A DNA stretch of 64,000 nt, taken from assembly GCA_949752745.1 (NCBI GenBank), contig OX457027.1, positions 87,937,720-88,001,719 on the forward strand, read 5' to 3'. Source of the DNA: Protula sp. h YS-2021 (Eukaryota; Annelida; Polychaeta; Sabellida; Serpulidae). The position numbers and the translations under genes are program-made. Numbering within the stretch: position 1 is the first letter of the stretch; every line of letters begins with the position of its first letter. This document shows positions 33,636-44,492 of this stretch, piece by piece. The notes beneath the pieces are model-generated. The model had not been told where the DNA came from. It made no database searches and saw nothing but the letters and a program-made list of their open reading frames with translations.

Positions 33636-34160
33636 ATGCATCTAAATGTGCGTACGGTTGACGTTGCACATAGACTACCAAAATCGCCCCCGAAGCAACT
33701 TGCGCCAATTATTGCTCGCTTTTGCACAATAACGGATAAAAGCAGAGATCTGCAGAACGGAAGAGCTCTACGTGGTACCAGTGTTTTTATACGGCCAGAT
33801 GCCGCAGCAGCCTACACAAAGCGACGAGAAGTTTTGTCGAAGTCTCTGAAAAGTGCAAAGATGAACCAAGAAGCGAGAATGATTGGAGATAGACTGAAAT
33901 TCAAAGGGAAATTTTACTCCGTAGCAGACATAAATAAGGCAGGAATATTGGACAGTGGCAGTACAGTGATAAACGACACTCAAGTTCGCTTCTACGTGTA
34001 CCTTTCCCCTTTTAGCAATTTTTATAAATCTGACATCACCATAGACGGAACAGTATTTATCTGTGTGGAAGAGGCTTTCCAATACCACAGGGCTAGACGT
34101 GCAGGGTATGCTTACAGAGCAGACTGCATAATTCGTGAAACAAATCCAGTTCAGATGTAA
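33636..34160 (+). CDS. LINE ORF1-like C-terminal domain fused to N-terminal part of a NADAR domain
   Basis: Residues about 1-100 (VDVAHRLP, LAPIIARFCTITDK, LRGTSVFI, TKRREVLSKSLKSAK, IGDRLKFKGKFYSV) have the layout of the RNA-binding C-terminal domain of L1/Tx1-like ORF1 proteins (V.R.HR.G....RPIIARF...KDK, GT.IFI.ED, RR..L......A, DKL.I....Y). From about residue 118 (VYLSPFSNFYKSDITIDG, VFICVEEAFQYHRA) the sequence becomes a NADAR/YbiA-like domain (SPFSNF, E..Q). NADAR proteins in bacteria act on NAD or ADP-ribose derivatives and on ADP-ribosylated nucleic acid. An in-frame TAA at 34158 ends this ORF; the domain continues in the same frame after it. The start codon is the first ATG in the frame and is uncertain, since an upstream ORF1 part may be lost. 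Confidence 0.78.
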   Translation: MHLNVRTVDVAHRLPKSPPKQLAPIIARFCTITDKSRDLQNGRALRGTSVFIRPDAAAAYTKRREVLSKSLKSAKMNQEARMIGDRLKFKGKFYSVADINKAGILDSGSTVINDTQVRFYVYLSPFSNFYKSDITIDGTVFICVEEAFQYHRARRAGYAYRADCIIRETNPVQM

Positions 34161-34163
34161 AGA

Positions 34164-34490
34164 ATGGGGAATAGAGTGCAATCCGAGAAAGTGAGGGAGG
34201 CAGATCTAGAGATGATGGAAAATGCAGTCTTCAGTAAATTCACCCAAAACGAAGACCTGAGGCAAAGGCTCCTTGCAACTTTTCCTAGGGCTATATTGGA
34301 GTGTAATCCATACGACTCGTTCTTTTCTACCGGAAAACAGGTATTCAGCAAGGATTTGAATGATCTGAAATCTAGTGGCCAAAACAATCTTGGTAAAATT
34401 CTCGAAAAACAAGAGACAGGTTACGACAGGGGTAGATTTCTATATTTTTTTTATTGTCATGAAGTACTGGCTGCAGTGATCTTTCGGTGA
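34164..34490 (+). pseudogene. C-terminal part of the NADAR domain, beyond an in-frame stop
   Basis: Same reading frame as 33636-34160, separated only by TAA at 34158-34160, where the family usually has a Lys codon. It encodes MGNRV, ENAVFSKFTQNEDLRQRLLA, ILECNPYDSFFSTGKQVF and GQNNLGKILEK, the expected second half of NADAR (KF.QN..L...LL.T....L.E....D.FW..G, GQN.LG..L). Together they suggest a complete domain interrupted by one nonsense change, or read through it. The tail after GKILEK is not conserved. Confidence 0.75.
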
Positions 34491-35532
34491 TCAGTGATGG
34501 TTGTCAATGATCTTTCATAAGCATCGCTTAGTTAAGAAATTTAATTCTCTTCCATGGACTACAGAACATTACTGTTCTTTCTCATAGTATTAAAGCCACA
34601 AACCGAAAATCAGTAGAAATATGTCACAAATGATAGTAATAAATGTGAATGAAAGGTGTCGATAATGGCAACGGAAAAGGTTATAGCGATTTGTATATGG
34701 AAGTTCCACGGAAGACAAGTATTATTATTATTGTTCCTACATAGAAGAAACAAAAACTCCAAAGTTACACAGACCATAGGGAAACAATGTCTTCTATCTG
34801 TTTACAGGCAAAAACATAGCCAAATCTATCCATCCGTGGAGCTTTTATAAGATCTCCTTGCCAATGTGGCTGTTATTGACAGTCCAGATGACTTGCTTTG
34901 CAAAGGACACTCGATTGTTTCCATAGAGTGCCACATATTACTGCTCGCTCTTGCTATCAATAAAACACATTGAACATCGATTGACATATACAACACTGCC
35001 AGATTTTGAATGAAAGAGTAGCGGCTTTGGGTGTCTATGAATCGCATGGAGAGCAGAATCCATTTATTACCTTTGTATGCTTTGTCAAATGCACGCAGTG
35101 GCACTAAATGGGCGATGAATAACTCATGCACGTTCGTGGAACAGTGAAAAAGCTGAAGCTGTGATCGGTGAAAAGCTAATTCAAAAACTGCATACACAAC
35201 CGCCAATGATCGTTCATTTATCGCTCTCTTCCCTTTACCTTTTTCTTTTTTTAAGACAATTCATGCATTAAATCTTGTTAACAAATCTCTTTATTGCTAT
35301 CGTTTACAGTAATAGTCTTACATGTATGGAGACTTGCGCTTATTGTCTTTGAGAAGACCGTAAGATATGGTTTTTTTATTCTCTCCAAAAATTTAACGCG
35401 AGAGTAAACACCATTCCTTCCGTCTATTGTTTTCAAATCTAGGTTGAACAGGCCATGAATCTCAAGACCTGTACCTCACACAATATCAATACGTTCACTA
35501 CTTTGTTTGACTGCACTGTATTTTTTTACGTT
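34491..35532. other. Spacer between ORF1-NADAR and LINE ORF2
   Basis: A 126-codon minus-strand ORF at 34826-35206 resembles nothing recognised. The plus strand there is broken by many stops. It is unclear whether this 1-kb gap belongs to the LINE. Confidence 0.4.
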
Positions 35533-35620
35533 ACGTTTATAAGACTTTGCTGAATTGGAGAACATCTAACATGTATACCATCACTGATAAACACTCAAAT
35601 ATTATATCTATAAATATCAG

Positions 35621-35917
35621 ATGGCTACGAAATTAACCCTTTTCTCACAAAACTGTTGGGGTCTGCGAAATAAACAGAAACGCAACGAAACATTGCACTT
35701 TGTCAGGTATCCAAAAGCAGACTTTGATATAATTATGTTACAAGAAACTCATTCCTGTTTAAGAGAAGAAAAGCCTTGGAAAGCACAGTGGGACTGCTAT
35801 GGTAAAGGTGATGAAATGATATTTTCACATGGCACAACTTCAAGCAGGCTGGTACACACTATCATAAAAAAAACGGTCAATTATACTACAATTGATACTA
35901 CAGGACGTATGTATTAA
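35621..35917 (+). pseudogene. LINE ORF2 start: APE endonuclease N-terminus
   Basis: It begins MATKLTLFSQNCWGLRNKQK and contains DIIMLQETHSCLREE. The QNCWGLR segment and the catalytic Glu in QETH are typical of APE-type LINE endonucleases. The frame stops at 35917, short of the remaining catalytic motifs, which continue in other frames. Confidence 0.88.
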
Positions 35918-36024
35918 TAGATATTAACATCAATGAAATCCAGTATTGAATTTTAAATCTATATGCACCAAACCTTGAGTTTCAAACCGACCAGGTTGAA
36001 TTCTGGGAGGAGATATATAGCCTA

Positions 36025-36292
36025 TTGGTTGACAAGCGAAACGCAAGGTTAATATTAGGGGATGACCTTAATGCAATCCTCAATGGAACGATAGATAGAT
36101 CGACACAGAATCTCACTAAGTTTAAAGGAGTCGATAAATTGCTACAATTATGTCGATTTACCTGGCGATGCCAACACCCTTCATTAACGCAGTCAAGATT
36201 ACATTACTGGCTAACCTCATCGTGTATAAACTTTGATCTAAACTATATTGATATAATACCTGGCTATAGATCCGACCATAGTGCAATTATAT
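36025..36292 (+). pseudogene. LINE endonuclease C-terminal part
   Basis: It encodes RLILGDDLNAILNGTIDR (the GDDLN motif in place of the usual GDFN), then the final DYI..S-like region and YRSDHSAII, the SDH motif that closes the APE domain. It is followed by the inserted duplicate of the element's own 5' end. Confidence 0.82.
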
Positions 36293-36490
36293 ACGTTTAT
36301 AAGACTTTGCTGAATTGGAGAACATCTTACATGTATACCATCACTGATAAACACTCAAATATCATATCTATAAATATCAGATGGCTACGAAATTAACCCT
36401 TTTCTCACAAAACTGTTGGCGTCTGCGAAATAAACAGAAACGCTATGATATAATACCTGGCTATAGATCCGACCATAGTGCAATTATATT
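36245..36490 (+). repeat. Internal duplication of the LINE 5' end with duplicated flanks
   Basis: 36293-36443 repeats 35533-35683 (151 bp, a few differences), including about 88 bp upstream of the ORF2 ATG. It is bracketed by two copies of a 45-bp target sequence (36245-36292 and 36444-36490, around ATAATACCTGGCTATAGATC). The layout is like a nested insertion of a short 5' LINE piece with a long target duplication, or a template-switch product. Confidence 0.9.
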
Positions 36491-37134
36491 AAACATCCGT
36501 GTCATTAGTGAAAACCTTAAAAGAGGACCTGGATGGTGGAAATTTGCGGTACATCTACTTCAAGGTGACGATTACGTTATACTCATTAGAAATACGATAG
36601 CAGACCATCGAAAATCTTCAGTAGGTAACCCTCATACGGATTGATAGTATTTAAAACATTCTATCAGAAAGGAATCAATTGTATATTCAAAGAACAAATT
36701 CAAAGAAGAAAAACTTAAAAAACAAAATCTTTACAACAAATTAACATTTTAGAAACAGAAATTGCCAATGAATCAATATACAGAACAGTGAAGAAATACA
36801 GTTTGAAATTGAATCTGTTAGGATTGATCTCGAGACATTAGAACGCACAGACTAATATGGTCATTATTTACGTAGTAAAGCATACTTTCTTGAATTTGAC
36901 CAACGAAACTCTTCACTATTCTTCAATTTAGAGAAACAAAACTACGAACAAAAGAAAATTACTAGACTCGTGTGAATAAACTGTGAACAGATGAAAACTC
37001 CAATGGCCATTCTTTCGGAAACTGTGAGATTTTATGAAAGACTGTTTACTAAAAATCCAAAAGTATCAGATACGTTTTGCAGTGATTTTTGAAATATTTA
37101 TGCCATTGCACAAATCAGCAATGAAGATAAAGTA

Positions 37135-37341
37135 ATGCTCAACAGGGTTTTCATCAAAGAAGAACTTTATCAATCAGTAAAATTAATGGACATAAACAAA
37201 ACTCCAGGTACAGACAGTCTTACAAAAGAATTTTATCTTTTCTTTTGGAACGAAATTTCAGATTCTCTTCTCCGTTCTTATCAATACAGCTTTCAATGTG
37301 GAAATCTATCCTGTGAACAAAACGAGGCATTATTAGACTGA
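37135..37341 (+). pseudogene. LINE RT N-terminal segment
   Basis: KTPGTDSLTKEFYLFFWNEI matches the KSPG.DGL..EFYK.FW signature before RT motif 1. The frame is closed at 37341; the next part (LIPKKGK, NWIPITLLNTDAKI) follows in another frame. Confidence 0.82.
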
Positions 37342-37445
37342 TTCCCAAAAAAGGTAAAGTTCTTACTGAACTTCAAAACTGGATACCTATCACTCTGTTA
37401 AATACCGACGCAAAAATACTGACTAACTGCTTTGCAAGAAGATTT

Positions 37446-38044
37446 CAAAAATATTTTCAAACATAATTGCAACTGATCAGAATAGTTTTATTAAAGACAG
37501 ATTTATTGGTTACAATATTCGCACTCAAATTGATTGCATAGATTACTTAAAGAGCAAGAACAAGGAAGGAATTCTAGCACTTATAGACTTTGAAAAGGCT
37601 TTTGATAAGGTTGACTGGAACTTCATTGACAAATGTCTTGAAGCCTTTAATTTCGGGAAAAATATTCAGGAGTGGATCAAAGTATTTTACTCAGACATTG
37701 AAAGCTGTACGTTAAACAATGGATACTCCAGTAAATATATTAAGAAAAGAAATGGTGTACGCCAAGGAGATCCTCTTTCTGTATTACTTTTTATTATTGC
37801 AGTAGAAATTCTGGCTGTAGCTATAAGATCAAACAAACACATAAAGGGAATAAAATATAACGAAATTGAAACAAAAATAAGTCTTCTTGCGGATGATACC
37901 ACAATACTATTATCTGATACAGTATCGTTGGGAAATACATTAAATGTTTTGAATTTATTTTATTTTACTTCAGGACTGAAAATTAATTATGAGAAATCTG
38001 AAATGCTACAGATAGGAAACCCGAAGATACACTTTCTGGAATAG
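37446..38044 (+). pseudogene. LINE reverse transcriptase core
   Basis: One continuous frame without an ATG start. It runs ATDQNSFIKDRFIGYNIRTQ, ALIDFEKAFDKVDWNF, NNGYSSKYIKKRNGVRQGD, LLFIIAVEILAVAIRS, KGIKYNEIETKISLLADDTT, NYEKSEMLQIG. The catalytic ADD is intact. TAG at 38042-38044 ends it; homology continues in another frame to about 38290 (ISIIKNLVLPKILYATNF, GGLRHLDYLSFLKAQKL). Confidence 0.92.
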
Positions 38045-38825
38045 AAACCATATCGAATACAATGACTTTAAGTGAAAAAATTAGCATAATAAAAAACTTA
38101 GTATTGCCTAAAATTTTATATGCAACTAATTTTCTATATACACCAACGTGGTTTGCTGAAGAAATACAAAATCTGATAGAACACTTTACATAGGGTAGCA
38201 AACCGCCCAGAATACGAAGACTGGTCCTTATCCAAGAATATAAAGACGGCGGCTTAAGACATTTAGATTATTTATCATTTCTAAAGGCACAAAAATTATG
38301 TGGATAAAAAGACTATTTAACGGTACAAAATCTTTCAGTATTGAGTTTATACGAGAATACTTGCCAAACACTCTTGAGCTCTCTGAAATTCTTTCTCTTT
38401 CTCTAAACCCAAGAGGACTCCACCCCCAAATGCCCGATTTTTATAAAGAAATTTTCCATTATTCAGGGGTGCACATAAGGAATTTTTTGCCTTCGCCAAT
38501 TTGGCGAAGGACGTTCAGCTCACCTTCGCCAAATGGAATTCATCTTCGCCAAACTAACTCTCTTACTAGAACTGTAACGTAATTTGTTTATTGCATCTAA
38601 ACTATAAGCCAAATCACACTATGAGCGTTCCCAATAAAAATGTGTAAAAATTCCGCTTTCGAATAAAAATAAAGAAATGATAGAGAGATTTCGCCTAAAT
38701 GTCAGATTTCTCTTGCACGAAAGAGCAATTGGGTTTTTGACAACCCGAATGCTGTTTTAATAATTCATTGAAAGTTTTAACAAATAGTTTCAAGTTTCAG
38801 TTACTTTTATCTTCCAGGTATGAGC

Positions 38826-40095
38826 TGTTTTTGCGATATTGGTCAACTTCCGGTTTTTGACCTTGGCCTTGATGGAGCAGGTCAAGGTCACCGAGGTACC
38901 TCTTATATAACCTCTTTTAGGCCCAAAGGGTCGAAAATAAGCTCAAAATCGCTCTATCTCTAACCGTTTTCGAGATAATGGTCAACTTCCGGTTTTTAAC
39001 CTTGACCATGACGGAGGAGGTCAAGGTCACCGAGGTACCTCTTATATATCGTCTTTTCGGCCCAAAGGGTCGAAAATAAGCTCAAAATCGCTCTATCTCT
39101 AACCGTTTTCGAGATAATGGTCAACTTCCTTTTTTTGACCTTGACCATGAAGGAGGAGGCCAAGGTCACCGAGGTACCTCTTATATAACGTCTTTTAGGC
39201 CCAAAGGGTCGAAAATAAGCTCAAAATCGCTCTATCTCTAACCGTTTTTGAGATAATGGTCAACTTCCGGTTTTTGACCTTGGCCTTGATGGAGCAGGTC
39301 AAGGTCACCGAGGTACCTCTTATATAACGTCCTTTAGGCCCAAAGGGTCGAAAATAAGCTCAAACTCGCTCTATCTCTAACCTTTTTCAAGATAATGGTC
39401 AACTTCCGGTTTTTGACCTTGACCTTGACGGAGGAGGTCAAGGTCACCGAGGTATCTCTTATATAACGTCTTTTAGGCCCAAAGGGTCGAAAATAAGCTC
39501 AAAATCGCTCTATCTCTAACCGTTTTCGAGATAATGGACAATTTTTCTATAACGGAATTCAATATACAAAAGTCACATGACCTTGACCTTGACACTGAAT
39601 GACGAGATTTCATGCATGATGTTACTGCCTACTGACACCGTACACGGGTTGAAACGAGGATTTGAGCGCTATTTCCAGCAATTTTTCGTGATGGAAGAGG
39701 TTTTTGAAAAAATATTTTGACCTCAATTTGACCTTGATCTTGAAGGTCAAGGTCAAAAGTTTTTGCGGATTTCACGACTTCTTATCATCTTCTATCTCTG
39801 TGCCAAATTTCATCGTCCTACGTCAAATAGCCTAGGAGGAGTTTTCTGGAAACCACTTTGAGGTAAAAAAACTTTGACCTCAATTTGACCTTGACCTTAA
39901 AGGTCAAGGTCAAAAAAATTTGCGGATTTCATGACATCTCATCACCCTCTATCTCTGTGCCAAATAGCGTAGGAGGAGTTTTCTGGAAACCTCCGTGACG
40001 GAAAAAAAACAAAAAAAAAACAAAAAAAAGGAAGGAATTAACGCCGGAATTCTTAGCAAACCATACCCATCTGCAAACTATGTTTGCAAGTGGGA
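38826..40095. mobile_element. Satellite-bearing element (139-bp unit), copy 2
   Basis: About five 139-bp units at 38826-39535 (period checked at 38971 and 39110), then the same unique tail as copy 1 (CATCGTCCTACGTCAAATAG, GGAGGAGTTTTCTGGAAACC, CTCCGTGACGG plus poly-A) and the same terminal hairpin (GTTTGCAAGTGGGAA, ending 40095). Each unit holds TGACCTTGA followed by TCAAGGTCA. Confidence 0.8.
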
Positions 40096-40430
40096 ATTAA
40101 AGGTGGCAGACTTTGGTACCTCCTGTCTGTCATGTTTTTTCGTGATTCGCCTAAAAGTGGTGGAAACATTAGCCAGAAGTCAATTTTCATGAAAACATAT
40201 CTCCTCTTAAGATTTAAATGAAAACGTCCCAATTTTTTTTATAAACTGTAGTAGTATTTGTCGACCTGGCTGTTACTTTTTTGGCGATTCGAAAGAATAG
40301 CCAAAACACGTGACTATTACTTTTTTCGCGATTCACCAAAAAATTGGCGGATATATTGGCGATCAGCCATTTTTGTATTAAAATCTCGACTGAAGCCAAG
40401 TACATAGCGATACTGTTTTGAAACTTTGGT
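40096..40430. repeat. Units related to the 960-3960 repeat family
   Basis: Two or three diverged copies of the GGCGATTCGAAAGAATAGCC / CGCCAATTTTT-type unit, in inverted orientation relative to the left-edge array. Confidence 0.55.
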
Positions 40431-41437
40431 TACAGGCCATAATTATATATGTCATAAATCATGACAGCAGTTCGTTAGCTGGGGCATTGTCCATATACAA
40501 TCTTGTTGGTTTTGTTCGGTATCTGCTGGATGTTTATTTCGATGATCACTCGTTGTCCAACAGTCAACCTCGTGAGTAACCCCGTTTTATTCGGCAGACC
40601 CACTGAGGATTCCGCGAAAATAGCACTCATAAAGTAAAAGGACTACTTTTAAAAAGAAATATCCTTCCGCTCTGTGTTTATACATAACTGATAGATGTCT
40701 TAGAGGTCATCTGTTTTATAACAAGGGATGATCACTGTATAGAAAATTCGGTAGATAGAATTCTTCGTTGTTTTTAACAGCCAGTCTCGGCGGTTCGGTT
40801 TGTTGTATATAATACCCTTTTACTCTGCAGACCTACTGGAGATTCCGCGAAAATGGAACTCATTAAAGATAGGAAGTACTTATTAAAATATCCATCCGCT
40901 CTGTGTTTATACATAATAAATAAATCTTACCAGATTTTAGCTGTTTTATAACAACGTAGAATTCTTAGAGGGCATTCCAGTTGATCGCTAATCAAACATA
41001 TAATAAAATCATGTGCATGTTCATTTCTTTCATACTAGACTGATCTGTTATAAATCCAAGCTGCCCGTTTTTGGTGATGAGAGGAAGCACCCAAACTGAA
41101 ACACTTTCATTTGTTTGATGGCAATCCGACAATAAAACAGAACAGAAAACGTATAGAACTTTAATATTGATGTAATTTTCTAGCCAATTTGGAAACAAGA
41201 TAAGCCCAAGAGTAAATAAAATAAATTAATGAATTAAATAAAAACAAACAAACAAATAAAGACTAAAAGGAAGATAGTTCTTAAGCAAACATATACTCAC
41301 CTTTCATGTAATTTACATTGAAAATACAACCTAAACAGGCCGCTCTCAACTCAGAACCTAATCAAGCGCTATTTTCTCAGAAACGATAATTATATTTGCT
41401 ATTGTAAATAGCTCTATTTTTGAGGAAAACAATGCTA
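40431..41437. other. Spacer, nothing coding recognised
   Basis: A diverged direct repeat (ACTGGAGATTCCGCGAAAAT with ATCCATCCGCTCTGTGTTTA) occurs twice, at about 40600-40690 and 40830-40920. No gene seen. Confidence 0.5.
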
Positions 41438-41446
41438 CCTCGATAT

Positions 41447-42265
41447 GGCAACTATATGAAAGCATAAATTTACGAAAGCATAACACGTACGAAAACATAA
41501 ACCTACGAAAACATAAAATTTAATGAGCTACCTCATTAGCATAGCGACATCAAAGGTTGCGCTTCTGGCTTGCTGTGGATTATATAACAGTGCCATGATG
41601 AAAGGGTTCAGCAGCTTGCAGACTACATGACGGAAACATACATAGTTGACGATGCCAAGTTTCCACCTTACTTGTGGGCCGCTAGTCCAAGCCTGGACAA
41701 CGTTGGTGACAACATGCCTCGCACGACAAATGCCGCTGAAGCGTTTCATAAGCATTTTCGAAAGCAGTTTACTGGTGCGCATCCAAATATTTACATCTTT
41801 GCTTTCAAGCTAAAGATGCAACAGGAAGAAACCTACGTCAAGCTTCAGAGCTTAAATGCACCCAGATACGCAAATCCAGCAACTCAGGCAAAAGCAAACT
41901 TCTTGGATGACACTTTTCACCAGTATATGTATTTTTACTTGAACAGAAAACAGTATGTTAGAAGAGTGGCTTTCAAATTTTTACCAGTAGATGCCTAGAA
42001 TTGAGACTGTATGTGTTAAAACAGTGTAATGTGCATTTAAAATGGGAGGCAGTTTATGAACGAACTGGTTGTCTTTAAATATGTTGGCAAGTAGAACTCA
42101 GAATTTAGCTGTCCTGCTGAGGAAGTCATTATATTGTTTGCTTTTCGAACACTTAAGTACTTACCACTTATGATGGTCATTAAAAGTTATGCTTTCGTAG
42201 GTTTATGTTTTCGTAACCAAAAAGTTATGTTTTTATATACGGAATTTATGTTTTCGTAATTCTCC
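41447..42265 (+). mobile_element. 819-bp internally deleted MULE
   Basis: Ends GGCAACTATATGAAAGCATA and inverted GGAGAATTACGAAAACATAA. Both arms are tandem TACGAAARCATAAA-type units (TACGAAAACATAAACCTACG present in both). Flanks CCTCGATAT (41438-41446) and GCTCGATAT (42266-42274) form a 9-bp duplication with one mismatch. The interior holds a MULE transposase fragment, which ties tandem-unit inverted ends and 9-bp duplications to the Mutator superfamily in this genome. Confidence 0.75.
41627..41998 (+). pseudogene. MULE transposase C-terminal fragment
   Basis: FPPYLWAASPSLDNVGDNMP, RTTNAAEAFHKHFRKQF, AHPNIYIFAFKLKMQQEE match the MULE/FLYWCH-associated transposase pattern (P..W.....RTNN..EG.H..L......HP.I..F...L..EQ). 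The DDE catalytic part and zinc finger are missing, so it cannot be active. It ends in TAG at 41998. Confidence 0.82.
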
Positions 42266-42274
42266 GCTCGATAT

Positions 42275-43345
42275 CTATTAAAGATTCTTGATCCTACTTG
42301 GTGGCAGATATCAAGATCGTGCAAGTGGCATTACCTCTTTCATTTCTATTTTCGGGTGAACCTATTGGGAATTAGCCGACATTGTTCGCTGTAGGACTGT
42401 GTATAATCTACTTCGTCGAACATGCCAGTTCCAAGAAAAAAAAACTGACATTATTGACCGTATAATGTTTATCGGTCTTTAAATAAAACATAAAGTAAAG
42501 CTGTTAAACTGGCTTAAAATTAATAATGAGTGTCGCCTCCTCCCAAATGGCTCTCTGTTTGCCTGTTCGAGATGCTGAAAGTTTTCATAAGCAGAATGGG
42601 GTGGGGGGAGGGTGTTGTGAACCAAAACATTATACAGTACAACCCCAGGTCAGGACACTCGAGATAAACCAGGCAGCTCGTTATCTCGGAGAGAATTTTT
42701 CAGTCTCTTTCTATTTTCCTCTCATTCCCATAATCAAGCAATCTCCAAAAACCAGACACCCCACTATTCTTCACAATGGAAACCATGAGTGGTATCAAAT
42801 GCAACCTTTACTGCATAAAAATACCCACATACTGTGCGCGTTAGAGCACGCTCTGGTATTTGCGTATCTAAACATGCATTGTTTCCTATTGTTTTGTAGC
42901 AGCATGCATACACGTGTACACGCGCCTATATGCGTAAAACAGTCCCATTGTTTTAGACTCGCGGCGTTCACAGATAAGAGTTATAAAACAGTCCTTTTGG
43001 GACCTTTACCGCAGGGAAATGAAGAATTTGTAATGCAATTGTGACTTGATGATTTAAAGGCATCTAATGGATGGTTTATAACTTTCGAAAACGCCATAAA
43101 AATATATTTCAGAAAAGGAAAATCACTTACGAATACGAATCAAAGAACATATTCAATATGAATAAAACTGGATTGCTCTTTTGAACACTTCGAAACGTAT
43201 TCCGGAAAAATCCTCCCGCGGAATCCTCCGTCGCCGCATACTGCATTTTGACAACTGCGTAGAAAAGAATTTTGCCATACCTAGAGAAAATTTCTCGTGT
43301 ATCATACCTGTTTTTAAGGAATTGGTCTTGAATCGTCAGAAACAT
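42275..43345. other. Spacer, nothing convincing
   Basis: A 172-codon plus-strand frame (42526-43044) has no recognised domain and spans CAGTACAACCCCAGGTCAGG (about 42636), which resembles a pogo/Tigger-type DNA transposon end. It is treated as non-coding. Confidence 0.5.
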
Positions 43346-43354
43346 ATTTTTAAA

Positions 43355-44302
43355 GAATCTCGGACAAAATAGCGACGGCCAAAACGGCGACGGCCAAAAC
43401 GGAGACCAAAACGGCGACGGCAAAACGGCGATGGCCAAAACGGCGCAAAGTGCAACCCTGGACAAAACGGCGACGAAGATTAATAATTTAATGTTGAAAA
43501 TCAAAATAAAAAGAATAGTGTTACCAGATAAATCAATTCATTTCTACTTAAAGATAAGTATAATTTGAACCAATATTTAAATTTTAAGGGCAAAATAAAA
43601 TGGATAATTTAACACTTATTTTCTTATATATTCCTAATTGCAATTATACGATAATCCATCGTGTGTGTGTGTGGGGAGAGGGGGGGGGTGAATAAGTACA
43701 TTTTGAAAGACAATTGCATTTAGCGACTGTGCCCACTAATCCGTTATTGCACGTGAATCCACATCAATTAAAGGCAAAATAAAAATGCCAATAAAAGCAC
43801 TTCGGATTATCAGCAATGAAAGACCGATGTTTTAATCGCCTTAATGAGCTAATCTGTATCGGTTACGTGAAATGCTATTATTATATACGAATCCACACCA
43901 ATGAAAGATAAGATTAAATTTTATTTTCCCTGAGAAAATAATTTTCAGTTTTACATGAGAAAACGTAAGTGAGTAAATCATTCTTTGAGCAGATTACTGA
44001 GACAGTGTCTGGTGACAGGAAGGGGGTGTTAGGGAGGGCAGGAAGGGCACGTTGGGAGAAATGCTGCACTGCGTTCAAATTTATTTATCTCTGATAGTTA
44101 AATAAACTGTGTTGGTAAAGTTCTTACTTTTTTTTTTTGTAATAAGCGTTTTAAAGCATAAACTTCTGAAAAAACTCCGTCGCCGTTTTGTCCGGGGTTG
44201 CACTTGTCGCCGTTTTGGCCATCGCCGTTTTTGCCGTCGCCGTTTTGGTCTTCTCCATTATGGCCGTCGCCGTTTTGGTCGTCGCCGTTATGTCCGGATA
44301 CC
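43355..44302. mobile_element. MULE-like non-autonomous element, 948 bp, 9-bp TSD (copy 1)
   Basis: Exact 9-bp duplication ATTTTTAAA at 43346-43354 and 44303-44311. Left end GAATCTCGGACAAAATAGCG; inverted right end GGTATCCGGACATAACGGCG. Both arms carry several ACGGCGACGGCCAAA units. The AT-rich interior has no ORF. It shares its interior with the copy at 44493-45299. Confidence 0.93.
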
Positions 44303-44492
44303 ATTTTTAAATGTTAATTGGGTGTGTGGGGGAGGGTAGGGGAGAGGAGGGGTTAATAAGGCCTTTAGTCATTGTTTGGGACCAAGTTTCAGTAGGTAAG
44401 AAAACAGCATAGTAGTTTGAAAGATTGCCTGGGAGCTGGCTGGACTAGAGTTAGGGATTAACAAAATCTCATCAAAAACTGAAAGTTTTCAC

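Larger units (their letters stand above)
35533..38460 (+). mobile_element. Decayed Tx1/L1-like LINE, ORF2 with endonuclease and reverse transcriptase
   Basis: The plus strand carries an APE-type endonuclease followed by a reverse transcriptase, in several frames with stops and shifts. The RT has FEKAFDKVDW, NNGYSSKY, NGVRQGDPLSVLLFIIAVEI, LADDTTILLSD and GLKINYEKSE, the order and wording of L1-clade (Tx1-like) elements. A 151-bp block with the ORF2 start is duplicated inside the element. The 3' end is ill-defined; similarity fades near 38460, where CAGGGGTGCACA, a hAT-like end, begins. Confidence 0.88.

Noticed and set aside
34826..35206. 126-codon minus-strand ORF between ORF1-NADAR and ORF2
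   Set aside because: No recognisable domain and no supporting context; kept only as a note in the spacer entry.
42526..43044. 172-codon plus-strand ORF
   Set aside because: No known domain, no splice or codon signature, and it crosses a sequence that resembles a DNA-transposon end.
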